A stretch of 10,303 bases of DNA. It comes from Puniceicoccales bacterium. GTDB lineage: Bacteria; Verrucomicrobiota; Verrucomicrobiia; Opitutales; JAIRKQ01. Positions 1 through 6,140 of this stretch are shown piece after piece (position 1 is the stretch's first letter; each line of letters begins with the position of its first letter). A program made the translations under genes and the position numbers. Location: assembly GCA_031281895.1 (NCBI GenBank), contig JAITET010000054.1:1-10303 (forward strand), given 5' to 3'. Below the pieces are notes generated by a model. It had not been told where the DNA came from, ran no database searches, and saw nothing but the letters and a program-made list of their open reading frames with translations.

Positions 1-589
1 GAAGAGCCCAAAATCCTGTATTTTATTCATAGATTTTTGGACAATACTTTCAAAGTATTAATTGACTCTCTAGGAGCCGTACAAAATCACACAAAGTAGT
101 ACTTTCAAAGAACAAAAATCATCTATGTCGAATCACATCTAGATCATTCATCGACTTTCGTCAAGAACTTTTTCACAGTTTAAACCGCTCCAGTACAATC
201 CTAAAAAACTTTTTCGGCTGCACATTTCACAAATTCAACCTATTATTCAACAACAACGTTCGTGGAAGCTAAATTTCGAAATATACGAGTCAACTCTTTT
301 TTATAAAAATTTTAACGCGAATCTCAAAAAATAGGACTCGAATTGAAGGCAATAATAGCCGCACAAATGGCAGAATAGGCGAATTGTGGGAAGAGGGAAC
401 AGGAAAGTATTTCGCCGAAGAAATTTTTAAATTTTCCGACCACCGCCTCCACCTCTACAATCTGCTTGATTCCTGGCCACTGGATCCGGTGATGATTTTC
501 CATCGATTGCTGAATTTTCCGGCAGCCGCACGGCGATTGTGATCTCGTTTTCCTTCCATCTGATTGATTACTCCATCGTTTTTCGTCAG
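1..589. other. Stretch without a supported gene
   Basis: No convincing gene is visible. The first 350 bases are A+T-rich and full of stops in all frames. The 11-mer TACTTTCAAAG occurs twice, at 45-55 and 100-110. The first lies in the odd palindrome ATACTTT-C-AAAGTAT, the second beside AAAGTA-G-TACTTT. From about 355 to 545 the base composition looks more like coding DNA. A minus-strand reading frame of 59 codons (324-503, starting MENHHRIQWPG) has no ribosome binding site. A plus-strand frame open from about 270 to 541 has no start codon. Either could be a decayed remnant; neither is supported as a gene. Confidence 0.5.
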
Positions 590-644
590 AAAAAAGGAAA
601 GCAAATGGACCGCCGATACGCCTCCTTATCAGACCCTTTCCTTT
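590..644 (-). terminator. Candidate intrinsic terminator of the coiled-coil gene
   Basis: On the minus strand, about 30 bases after the stop codon of the coiled-coil gene, AAAGGAAAG (644-636) can pair with CTTTCCTTT (601-593), and the run of T continues to 590. The stem is 9 bp, extendable with wobble pairs. The loop is long (34 bases) and contains a small GATA/TATC inner stem at 615-630. Position, strand and T-run fit an intrinsic terminator. The long loop and A+T-rich stem make it uncertain. Confidence 0.35.
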
Positions 645-673
645 CTCTTTGCCAAGAATTAAATGACCCTATT

Positions 674-2755
674 TTAAACGCCCTTGCCGGATAGTTCCTT
701 TAAAGCAAGATCTTGAATAGCTACAATCAGCTCTCCGCCCTTTGACGATTCCATTGTATTGGCGGAATCTTTCGTACACGTTGATGCAAAAGTCGTAAGA
801 AATGAATAATCTTTTTTTACCCTACCGGAATTATTATCCACATCCAGTGATACTAGTATGGTGGCGGCATGTTCAGCGATCTTTTTCACATCAGCTTCCT
901 CGTCACATAGATGAAAAAAAATTGCCTCCAACAATACTTTTTGTTCTTCGACGGAAAGTTTTTCATAGATAGCCCGCACTACATTTCCGATTCCTTCAGA
1001 GCGAGGCAGTCCTTTAACAAATGCTTTCGCTGCTGATGGAGATTGCAGAACTTGCTTTAGTTCTTGAATCTTGTCATCTTTGGTAAACGTTTCTTTGGCC
1101 TTATTTATTTTTTGCATTAAAAGCTTAGCATGCTTATGAGATAACATGTCGTATCTTCTTTTTGCCTCCTCAAGTTCTCGTGTTTTCGTCGAAATTTCCT
1201 CTTCAAGCTCAGATCCCTTTCTCTTATAAGAGTTTATGGTTTCCTTTTCTTTTTCTAATGCCGATTTCTTTTGAGCAATTTCCTCCTCAATTTGCTTCAA
1301 TTGGTTCTTCTTCTTTGTCAAATTCAAATATATCTCCTTTTGTTGCTTAGACGTATTTTCGCCAATGGTTCTCAATTCCTTTTTAACATCCTCCTCCTGA
1401 TTTTCCAATTCTTTGATCTGGTTTTCCAGCTCCGACTTTTCCTTAGAATATTTTTTTACTAAATCTACTGCTTTCTCGTATTTTGCTACTTCACCTTCGG
1501 AACTCTTTATCTCGTCGAGGAGATCGTCTATTTTTCTCTCTATCTCAGGTGTGGTGTGGACTTCTCCTTTAGTTTTTTCAAGATCTTTGAGCTCTTTCTC
1601 CAACCCTTCGATAAGTTTTTTCTCCGCTGGAAATTCTTTTTTTAATTTCGTAATATTCTTTTTTAAGCCCTCAATTTGATTATCAAGAATTTTCTGTTTT
1701 TGGTAAAGGTTTTGGTAAAAGTCAAGCTCTTTCTGTGCTTTGTTTAAACTTTCCTTCCGTGCATTCGCTATTTCCTCTAACAAACCTTGGGTGACATTCT
1801 TTTCATTCCACTCGAATTCCATAAGTTTCTGGAAGTTTGAGTAAAAGTTTTTTTCTAGAACGGAAATGCCGTATCGTTTTATTTTGAATCTATTTTTTTG
1901 GGCACCTTTTTTTCCCTTAATCACTTTTGCAATTTCAGTTGACATCTCAGCTTCATTTCTTGCAATCTTTCCCTCAGTCTGTTTTATTTCGTCCTCTAGA
2001 CTTTTGGCTAGGGTTTCATTTTCTTGCGTAGATGTTGTCTGTTGACTTAGGGATTCTGTCTCACATTTGCGTATTTTTTCATCAACTCCACTTTTTGATT
2101 TTGTAAGTTCTACCAGCTTGCTAGCCAGTTCATCCTTTTGTGCCTCGCTTTGTTTAAGCTCATTTCTTTCGGACTCAGTAAATTCGAACCCATTATTGCC
2201 AAAATTTTTTAACAAACTTTCGCCCAAAAATTGTCGATATTGTTCCTGCAAATCCAGATCAAGGGCTTGCAATAGTTGTTTTACCTCATTCTCTTCGGAT
2301 TGAATCAATGTCGAAAGGAACTCCTTATCTTGAATTATGTTTTCTCTTATTTTTCCTTTTACTTCTGGGGAATTTTTTCCTAGACTTTGAAGAAGTTTTA
2401 TTACTTCTGTAATATTGCCACTTTTCACAGCATTTTTCAGCTCACTTGCCTCTTGAATTTGAGAACCCTCGGTGCTTTCTAAAATCTGCTCACAAATTTT
2501 TTGCCATGTGGTTGACTTTGATAGTTTGCTACTCACAGTTGATATTGTTTTTTTGAGAAATGGAAGTGCTTTTGTTTTTACGAGGCGCATAGCTAAACTA
2601 GGCAATCCACTCTCTAGACCGGTTTTTTGTGGAACCATTTCCGGTGTTTTACTTTGTGGGGGCTTGTGGAGGTTGATGAGATGGGTATGAAATTCGCTGA
2701 TTTTCGACAAATTTGGCCCTGCAGACCCTGAATTTGAACTTTTAACTTTATTCAT
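674..2755 (-). CDS. Large coiled-coil protein of unknown function
   Basis: I do not recognise a family. The 693-residue protein has no signal peptide, no clear membrane segment and no nucleotide-binding P-loop, so it is not an obvious SMC or Rad50 ATPase. The N-terminus (about 1-80) is rich in Ser, Lys and Pro and probably disordered. Residues about 85-190 are predicted helical. About 195-280 and 325-550 show long Glu/Lys/Leu heptad-like runs typical of coiled coil, separated by a basic segment (about 280-296). About 560-640 looks like a compact helical domain with few charged repeats, and a Ser/Thr-rich tail follows. The ATG start is fixed by a strong Shine-Dalgarno sequence, AGGAGG, eight bases upstream. 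The gene stands alone, with a candidate terminator after it, and looks more A+T-rich than alaS or ruvA. A structural, cell-envelope or host-directed role is possible, but nothing in the sequence decides between these. Confidence 0.85.
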   Translation of the reverse strand: MNKVKSSNSGSAGPNLSKISEFHTHLINLHKPPQSKTPEMVPQKTGLESGLPSLAMRLVKTKALPFLKKTISTVSSKLSKSTTWQKICEQILESTEGSQIQEASELKNAVKSGNITEVIKLLQSLGKNSPEVKGKIRENIIQDKEFLSTLIQSEENEVKQLLQALDLDLQEQYRQFLGESLLKNFGNNGFEFTESERNELKQSEAQKDELASKLVELTKSKSGVDEKIRKCETESLSQQTTSTQENETLAKSLEDEIKQTEGKIARNEAEMSTEIAKVIKGKKGAQKNRFKIKRYGISVLEKNFYSNFQKLMEFEWNEKNVTQGLLEEIANARKESLNKAQKELDFYQNLYQKQKILDNQIEGLKKNITKLKKEFPAEKKLIEGLEKELKDLEKTKGEVHTTPEIERKIDDLLDEIKSSEGEVAKYEKAVDLVKKYSKEKSELENQIKELENQEEDVKKELRTIGENTSKQQKEIYLNLTKKKNQLKQIEEEIAQKKSALEKEKETINSYKRKGSELEEEISTKTRELEEAKRRYDMLSHKHAKLLMQKINKAKETFTKDDKIQELKQVLQSPSAAKAFVKGLPRSEGIGNVVRAIYEKLSVEEQKVLLEAIFFHLCDEEADVKKIAEHAATILVSLDVDNNSGRVKKDYSFLTTFASTCTKDSANTMESSKGGELIVAIQDLALKELSGKGV

Positions 2756-2760
2756 TAAAA

Positions 2761-2769
2761 CCCCCTCCT
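2761..2769 (-). promoter_or_regulatory. Strong Shine-Dalgarno site of the coiled-coil gene
   Basis: The minus strand reads AGGAGGGGG, then TTTTA, then ATG. This is a near-perfect anti-16S match at proper spacing and it decides the start at 2755. It is the only strong ribosome binding site seen in the window. Confidence 0.85.
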
Positions 2770-2775
2770 AAAAAA

Positions 2776-2803
2776 ATCGTAATTTCATCTACGGATTTGG
2801 CAA
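2776..2803 (-). promoter_or_regulatory. Candidate promoter of the coiled-coil gene
   Basis: On the minus strand TTGCCA (2803-2798) and TACGAT (2781-2776) are separated by 16 bp. Each matches four or five of six sigma-70 consensus bases. Transcription would start about 13 bases before the ATG, leaving a short leader that holds the Shine-Dalgarno sequence. The spacing is the same as in the other candidate promoters of this window. Confidence 0.4.
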
Positions 2804-2915
2804 GAATAATTTTCGATAAAGTTTTTTCCTAGGTGTATAGTCCCGTATTGTAGTGGAGAGAAAAATGCGTGGTTAAAAGAAGAAAAGAGGTTCAAACTCT
2901 TCCTGAGTTTTCTTT

Positions 2916-3013
2916 TATAGTCATCTTCGTTGAAAATGGCACCTTTGCTTGAAACTTTCTACCTGTAATTTTCAGCTTTTGTCTGCACAAACATGCCTTT
3001 TTAACTACAACGA
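2916..3013 (-). repeat. Intergenic palindromic repeat, copy 1 (long-loop form)
   Basis: This element matches the one at 6006-6086 at about 69 of 74 aligned positions, counted by hand, outside a 20-base insertion. Read on the minus strand it begins with TCGTTG (3013-3008) and ends with CAACGA (2932-2927), which pair. Inside these, AAAA pairs with TTTT, GGCAT with GTGCC (last pair a wobble), and TTTG with CAAA. The rest is a long terminal loop that carries the extra 20 bases (about 2972-2991), flanked by CTG on both sides. It lies 47 bases after the tpiA stop codon, in the 304-bp gap before the coiled-coil gene. It resembles REP/ERIC-type or MITE-like elements in layout, but I do not recognise the family. 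Confidence 0.8.
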
Positions 3014-3023
3014 CTACACAGGG

Positions 3024-3050
3024 CGAAAAAAACTGGAAAGGCGTTTTTCG
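3024..3050 (-). terminator. Weak candidate terminator after tpiA
   Basis: On the minus strand CGAAAAA (3050-3044) can pair with TTTTTCG (3030-3024), and the 3' arm belongs to a run of seven T. It starts about ten bases after the tpiA stop codon. The stem has only two G-C pairs and a 13-base loop, so termination here is doubtful. The repeat just beyond it could do that job instead. Confidence 0.25.
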
Positions 3051-3054
3051 AACA

Positions 3055-3089
3055 GTTAGCTAAACTGACAAAAGGTTAGCTATTTTGAC
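3055..3089. repeat. Short tandem direct repeat at the 3' end of tpiA
   Basis: GTTAGCTAAACTGAC (3055-3069) and GTTAGCTATTTTGAC (3075-3089) match at 12 of 15 positions, 20 bases apart. The repeat spans the tpiA stop codon. Because 20 is not a multiple of three, the second unit is read in another frame, which supplies the present TAG stop. Confidence 0.6.
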
Positions 3090-3839
3090 AATTTCACAAA
3101 AAGAAGTAGCCTTTAGGGATGCTCCTCCTATGAGACCACCATCGATGTCATTTCCCTTGAGCAGTTCTTCAGCGTTATCGGCTTTCATCGACCCGCCGTA
3201 TAAGATTTTGATGGTGTTTGCCACTTTCACATTGAACATTTCGTTTAGGAAATTTCTGATAAACGCATGCATTTCCTGTACAATCTTTGGGGTTGCAGTC
3301 TCTCCTGTTCCGATTGCCCATACCGGTTCATAGGCTATGGTAAGCTTTTCCACTTCCTTGGCTGTAATATCTTTCAATCCATCTTTCAACTGCGATTGAA
3401 TGACATTGAATTCCCTACCATTCCTACGCTGTTCTATGGTTTCTCCTATGCACAGGATAGGGGATAGGCTGCTTTCCAGTGCGAATTTTACCTTTCGGTT
3501 TATAAAACCATCATCTTCGTTAAAATATATCCTGCGTTCGCTATGGCCGATAATGACATGGGAAACTCCAAGTTCCCTCAGCATAACAGCGGAGACTTCA
3601 CCCGTGTATGGCCCATTTTTCTCTGGGAAAAAATTTTGAGCCCCTAGAAAAATATCACCGGTACTGCCGATTGCATCTTTTGCTGCTTGGATGGATGTAA
3701 AGGGAGGACAAATCAAAACGTCAACCTTTGTTATATTTGCTATCTTAGCATGAATCTCAGATACCAAACGCCCAACATCCGAGCTCGAAATGTTCATTTT
3801 CCAGTTTCCTGCCACAAGATATTTTCTATGTTTTGCCAT
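3060..3839 (-). CDS. tpiA: Triosephosphate isomerase
   Basis: It interconverts dihydroxyacetone phosphate and glyceraldehyde 3-phosphate in the cytosol (glycolysis and gluconeogenesis). With the start at the ATG at 3839 the protein has 259 residues, a normal length. Asn12 and Lys14 lie in AGNWKMN, His99 in IIGHSERR (96-103), and the catalytic Glu171 in AYEPVWAIGTGETA (169-182, including mobile loop 6). The phosphate-binding YGGSMK (214-219) and GGLIGGASL (234-242) are present, so the enzyme should be active. A TTG codon at 3854 would add five residues (MGTWF). I prefer the ATG because the family usually begins right before the AGNWKMN strand; neither has a strong ribosome binding site. It lies 24 bases after pgk and is probably cotranscribed and translationally coupled with it. 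The last residues (LLSV) follow a small tandem duplication. Confidence 0.97.
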   Translation of the reverse strand: MAKHRKYLVAGNWKMNISSSDVGRLVSEIHAKIANITKVDVLICPPFTSIQAAKDAIGSTGDIFLGAQNFFPEKNGPYTGEVSAVMLRELGVSHVIIGHSERRIYFNEDDGFINRKVKFALESSLSPILCIGETIEQRRNGREFNVIQSQLKDGLKDITAKEVEKLTIAYEPVWAIGTGETATPKIVQEMHAFIRNFLNEMFNVKVANTIKILYGGSMKADNAEELLKGNDIDGGLIGGASLKATSFCEIVKIANLLSV

Positions 3840-3863
3840 AAACCACGTTCCCAAAGCATGTTG

Positions 3864-5060
3864 TTATTTCATCAATGCTGCCACGCCAGGCAGAGTATCT
3901 CCTCCTAGAAATTCTAAGCTCGCTCCTCCTCCAGTGCTGATAAAAGACACTTTGTCCGCATATCCACTCTCTTTTATGGCTTTTCCGGAATCTCCACCAC
4001 CAATGATCGACAGCGCATCTGATTCTGCCACATGCTTGGCAATGGCAAATGTCCCTGCCGAGGACTGTCGTATTTCAAAGATTCCCATTGGTCCATTCCA
4101 TAGAATCGTACTAGCGTCTTTGATTTCTTCTCCAAACAGTGCAATTGTCTTGGGCCCTATGTCCACACCAAATTTTCCATCGGGAATATCTAATTCGGAA
4201 TAGGATGTGGGATCCATTGTTTTTGCCTCCGTATTTAAAGCGGATGTGACAACATGATCTACGGGTAGTAATAACTTTATTCCTATTTCTCTCGCCTTTT
4301 GGATAGCATCCTTCGCCACCTGAATTTTGTCCATTTCGACCGCACTACTTCCCGTTGCATTGCCATTAGCCGCAAGGAAGGTATACGCCATCGCACCTCC
4401 TATCAACATGGTATCCGCCTTTTCCAAAAGATTATCAATGACCTTAATCTTATCGCTGACTTTCGCTCCTCCCAGTATAACTACGAAGGGATGCCTGGCT
4501 TCGGAAATCTTCGTTCCCAGAAACTCCAATTCTTTTTCCATGAGTAATCCAGCGACGCTCTGTTGTACAAAGCGGGTTATTCCTTCCGTCGACGCATGGG
4601 CCCTATGGGCTGACCCGAAGGCGTCGTTGACATAAATGTCGGCTAGTGATGCCAGTTGTTTGGAAAATTCCTCGTCGTTCGCAGTTTCTTCTCCGTGAAA
4701 TCTCAAATTTTCCAACAGAATTACACTTCCATCTAGCATCTTTGTGGTCTCAGCTAGGACTTTTTGTCCCACGCAATCAGGAAGAAACAATACGGGTTGT
4801 CCGATATGCTTTGCTAGCACGACGGCAACATTACTCAATGAGTATTTTGCTACTACTTCCCCTTTTGGCCGGCCTAAATGACTGGCTAAAACTACCTTTG
4901 CGCCGTTTTGTATTAAATACTGTATGGTCGGCAATGCCGCCACGATTCGAGAATCGTCCAGGACATTTCCTCGATCATCTATGGGAACATTAAAGTCTAC
5001 ACGAACGAAAACTCTTTTCCCTCTACAAGAAATGCCCAATAATGTTTTTACTTTTTGCAC
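3864..5060 (-). CDS. pgk: Phosphoglycerate kinase
   Basis: It transfers phosphate from 1,3-bisphosphoglycerate to ADP, forming ATP, in the cytosol. At 398 residues it is of standard bacterial length, and both Rossmann domains are complete. Visible motifs are RVDFNVP (20-26), SHLGRP (60-65), ENLRFH (117-122) and NDAFGSAHRAH (145-155), which together bind phosphoglycerate. GGAKVSDKI (197-205), NGPMGIFE (322-329), GGGDS (354-358) and STGGGASLEFL (375-385) bind nucleotide and form the hinge. The start is GTG at 5060; no ATG lies nearby and the family N-terminus fits. There is no Shine-Dalgarno sequence, and a candidate promoter ends eight bases before the GTG, so the mRNA may be leaderless. It is the first gene of a pgk-tpiA operon and is divergent from the NUDIX gene. 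Confidence 0.97.
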   Translation of the reverse strand: MQKVKTLLGISCRGKRVFVRVDFNVPIDDRGNVLDDSRIVAALPTIQYLIQNGAKVVLASHLGRPKGEVVAKYSLSNVAVVLAKHIGQPVLFLPDCVGQKVLAETTKMLDGSVILLENLRFHGEETANDEEFSKQLASLADIYVNDAFGSAHRAHASTEGITRFVQQSVAGLLMEKELEFLGTKISEARHPFVVILGGAKVSDKIKVIDNLLEKADTMLIGGAMAYTFLAANGNATGSSAVEMDKIQVAKDAIQKAREIGIKLLLPVDHVVTSALNTEAKTMDPTSYSELDIPDGKFGVDIGPKTIALFGEEIKDASTILWNGPMGIFEIRQSSAGTFAIAKHVAESDALSIIGGGDSGKAIKESGYADKVSFISTGGGASLEFLGGDTLPGVAALMK

Positions 5061-5068
5061 TCGTTAGG

Positions 5069-5096
5069 ATTCTATGATATCATTTCAACATTGCAA
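5069..5096 (-). promoter_or_regulatory. Candidate pgk promoter
   Basis: On the minus strand TTGCAA (5096-5091) and TAGAAT (5074-5069) are separated by 16 bp; TAGAAT matches five of six bases of the -10 consensus. Only eight bases separate it from the GTG start, so transcription would begin at or next to the start codon. Confidence 0.45.
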
Positions 5097-5106
5097 CAAC
5101 GAAACC

Positions 5107-5134
5107 TTGAAAAAGTGATAAAAGTGAATATTTT
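5107..5134 (+). promoter_or_regulatory. Candidate promoter of the NUDIX gene
   Basis: TTGAAA (5107-5112) and TATTTT (5129-5134) are separated by 16 bp. The ATG follows after eight bases with no Shine-Dalgarno sequence. It is back to back with the candidate pgk promoter; the two -35 boxes are about 10 bp apart. Confidence 0.4.
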
Positions 5135-5142
5135 TCATTAAA

Positions 5143-5694
5143 ATGCGAGAAATTGACAAAAATCAGCCTGCCATATGGCAACAATTATCGAAGGAAACAT
5201 TGGCAGAATATAAGATTTTCAGTGTCGCCCGTTGTGAATTGAAAAATCCATCCAATAATAAGTCTGGAGATTTTTATATCATCGATTGCAATGACTGGGT
5301 ACAGGTAATTGCGGAAACATCGGATGATCGAATTGTTATGGTTAACCAATATCGCTTTGGATCGCGCAAATTGTCACTAGAATTACCGGGTGGCATGGTA
5401 GAACATGGAGAAAATGTAATCGAAGCTGCCCAACGAGAATTGGAAGAAGAAACAGGTTTTTGCGGAAAGTCTGCTGGGATAATTGCGACATTATACCCTA
5501 ATCCAGCGATACAAACAAATATCCTCAATGTCGTGTTGATTAAAAACTGTACAAAACAAAAAGATACCCACTTCGATGAATTTGAAGACCTAACGACATC
5601 CCTGATGACCAAACAAAATCTCAAAAAAGCGGTCACGAGCGGTGAAATTTCCCACTGCATCACCATAGCAGCCATTGCAAAGTATATACTATAA
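5143..5694 (+). CDS. NUDIX hydrolase, probably ADP-ribose pyrophosphatase type
   Basis: It probably hydrolyses a nucleoside diphosphate linked to another group, with ADP-ribose or a sugar nucleotide as the likeliest substrate, using Mg2+. The 183-residue protein carries a perfect NUDIX box at 84-106 (G-x5-E-x7-RE-L-x-EE-x-G-F), with the metal-binding REL-EE. An upstream strand reading VMVNQYRFGSRKLSLELPGG is typical of the ADP-ribose pyrophosphatase branch. So is the proline about 15 residues after the box (Pro121 in YPNPAIQTN). Substrate is inferred from these marks only. There is no signal peptide. The ATG lacks a ribosome binding site. The gene is divergent from pgk and precedes the tRNA on the same strand, with a separate promoter for each. 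Confidence 0.9.
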   Translation: MREIDKNQPAIWQQLSKETLAEYKIFSVARCELKNPSNNKSGDFYIIDCNDWVQVIAETSDDRIVMVNQYRFGSRKLSLELPGGMVEHGENVIEAAQRELEEETGFCGKSAGIIATLYPNPAIQTNILNVVLIKNCTKQKDTHFDEFEDLTTSLMTKQNLKKAVTSGEISHCITIAAIAKYIL

Positions 5695-5741
5695 TACACT
5701 TACGTTACCCTTCCGAACTACATCAACTCTACACCAATTCA

Positions 5742-5754
5742 TGGACCTGGTCCA
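5742..5754. promoter_or_regulatory. Odd palindrome between the NUDIX gene and the tRNA
   Basis: TGGACC-T-GGTCCA is a perfect six-base inverted repeat around one base. It lies 47 bases after the NUDIX stop codon and about 20 bases before the candidate tRNA promoter. It could be a protein-binding site or a short hairpin (5 bp, 3-base loop). No T-run follows closely, so I do not call it a terminator. Confidence 0.3.
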
Positions 5755-5773
5755 ATGGTTTTCAACAAGACGC

Positions 5774-5804
5774 TTGACAAAAAATGTCCCTTGTGCTTGA
5801 TACT
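5774..5804 (+). promoter_or_regulatory. Candidate tRNA promoter
   Basis: A perfect TTGACA (5774-5779) is followed after 19 bp by GATACT (5799-5804), which matches four of six -10 bases. Transcription would start near 5811, just before the mature tRNA 5' end at 5817. The wide spacer is the weak point. Confidence 0.5.
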
Positions 5805-5816
5805 CTCCAACTCTAT

Positions 5817-5891
<75 letters not shown>

Positions 5892-5899
5892 AACATAAG

Positions 5900-5928
5900 A
5901 TCGCATAGACACAGGCTTTGTGGGCGAT
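5900..5928 (+). other. Hairpin in the tRNA 3' trailer
   Basis: ATCGC (5900-5904) pairs with GCGAT (5924-5928), and inside it CACA (5910-5913) pairs with TGTG (5919-5922), leaving a five-base loop. It starts nine bases after the tRNA CCA and has no T-run. It may guide 3' end processing, or be chance. Confidence 0.3.
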
Positions 5929-5950
5929 TGAAGAAACACAAAACAAGATC

Positions 5951-5980
5951 AAAAACGAGCTTAGTGTATAAAAATCTCGT
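5951..5980 (-). terminator. Candidate terminator of the alaS transcript
   Basis: On the minus strand ACGAG (5980-5976) pairs with CTCGT (5959-5955), with TTA/TAA able to pair inside. The 3' arm runs straight into five T (5955-5951). It lies beyond alaS and beyond repeat copy 2, and before the convergent tRNA. The stem is short, so confidence is low. Confidence 0.35.
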
Positions 5981-6005
5981 CTCAAAAAATAAACAAATTG
6001 TAGGG

Positions 6006-6086
6006 TATACGGTCATCTTCGTTGAAAATGGCATCTTTGCTTGCACCTTTCGCCTGCACAAACATGCCTTTTTCAATTACAACGAA
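6006..6086 (-). repeat. Intergenic palindromic repeat, copy 2 (short-loop form)
   Basis: This is the second copy of the element at 2916-3013, in the same orientation. On the minus strand TTCGTTG (6086-6080) pairs with CAACGAA (6024-6018). Going inward, AAAA pairs with TTTT across a single A/A mismatch, then GGCAT with ATGCC, TTTG with CAAA, and TGCA with TGCA. About nine bases are left in the loop. Homology with copy 1 continues outside the outer arm through GATGAC to TATA at one end. It lies 54 bases after the alaS stop codon. Confidence 0.8.
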
Positions 6087-6140
6087 CTATATGTGGCCCG
6101 TACTCCTTCGGTGCGTCTTTCAGGCACATCAAAGACTTTC

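Noticed and set aside
2893..2913. Plus-strand hairpin AAACTC-TTCCT-GAGTTT followed by TTCTTTTA as a terminator
   Set aside because: No plus-strand gene lies upstream, and on the minus strand it would sit in the promoter region of the coiled-coil gene. Probably chance.
3508..3530. A third repeat fragment inside tpiA (CATCTTCGTT followed by AAAAT)
   Set aside because: The similarity is about 15 bases and lies in the conserved region after GHSERR. It has no hairpin and is most likely chance.
3060..3854. TTG at 3854 as the tpiA start
   Set aside because: It would add MGTWF before the usual family N-terminus and has no ribosome binding site. The ATG at 3839 fits the family better.
5985..6067. 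Short minus-strand frame inside repeat copy 2 (begins MFVQAKGASKDAIFNEDD)
   Set aside because: In copy 1 the same frame meets a TAG after 11 codons, so the element is better explained by its hairpin than by a peptide.
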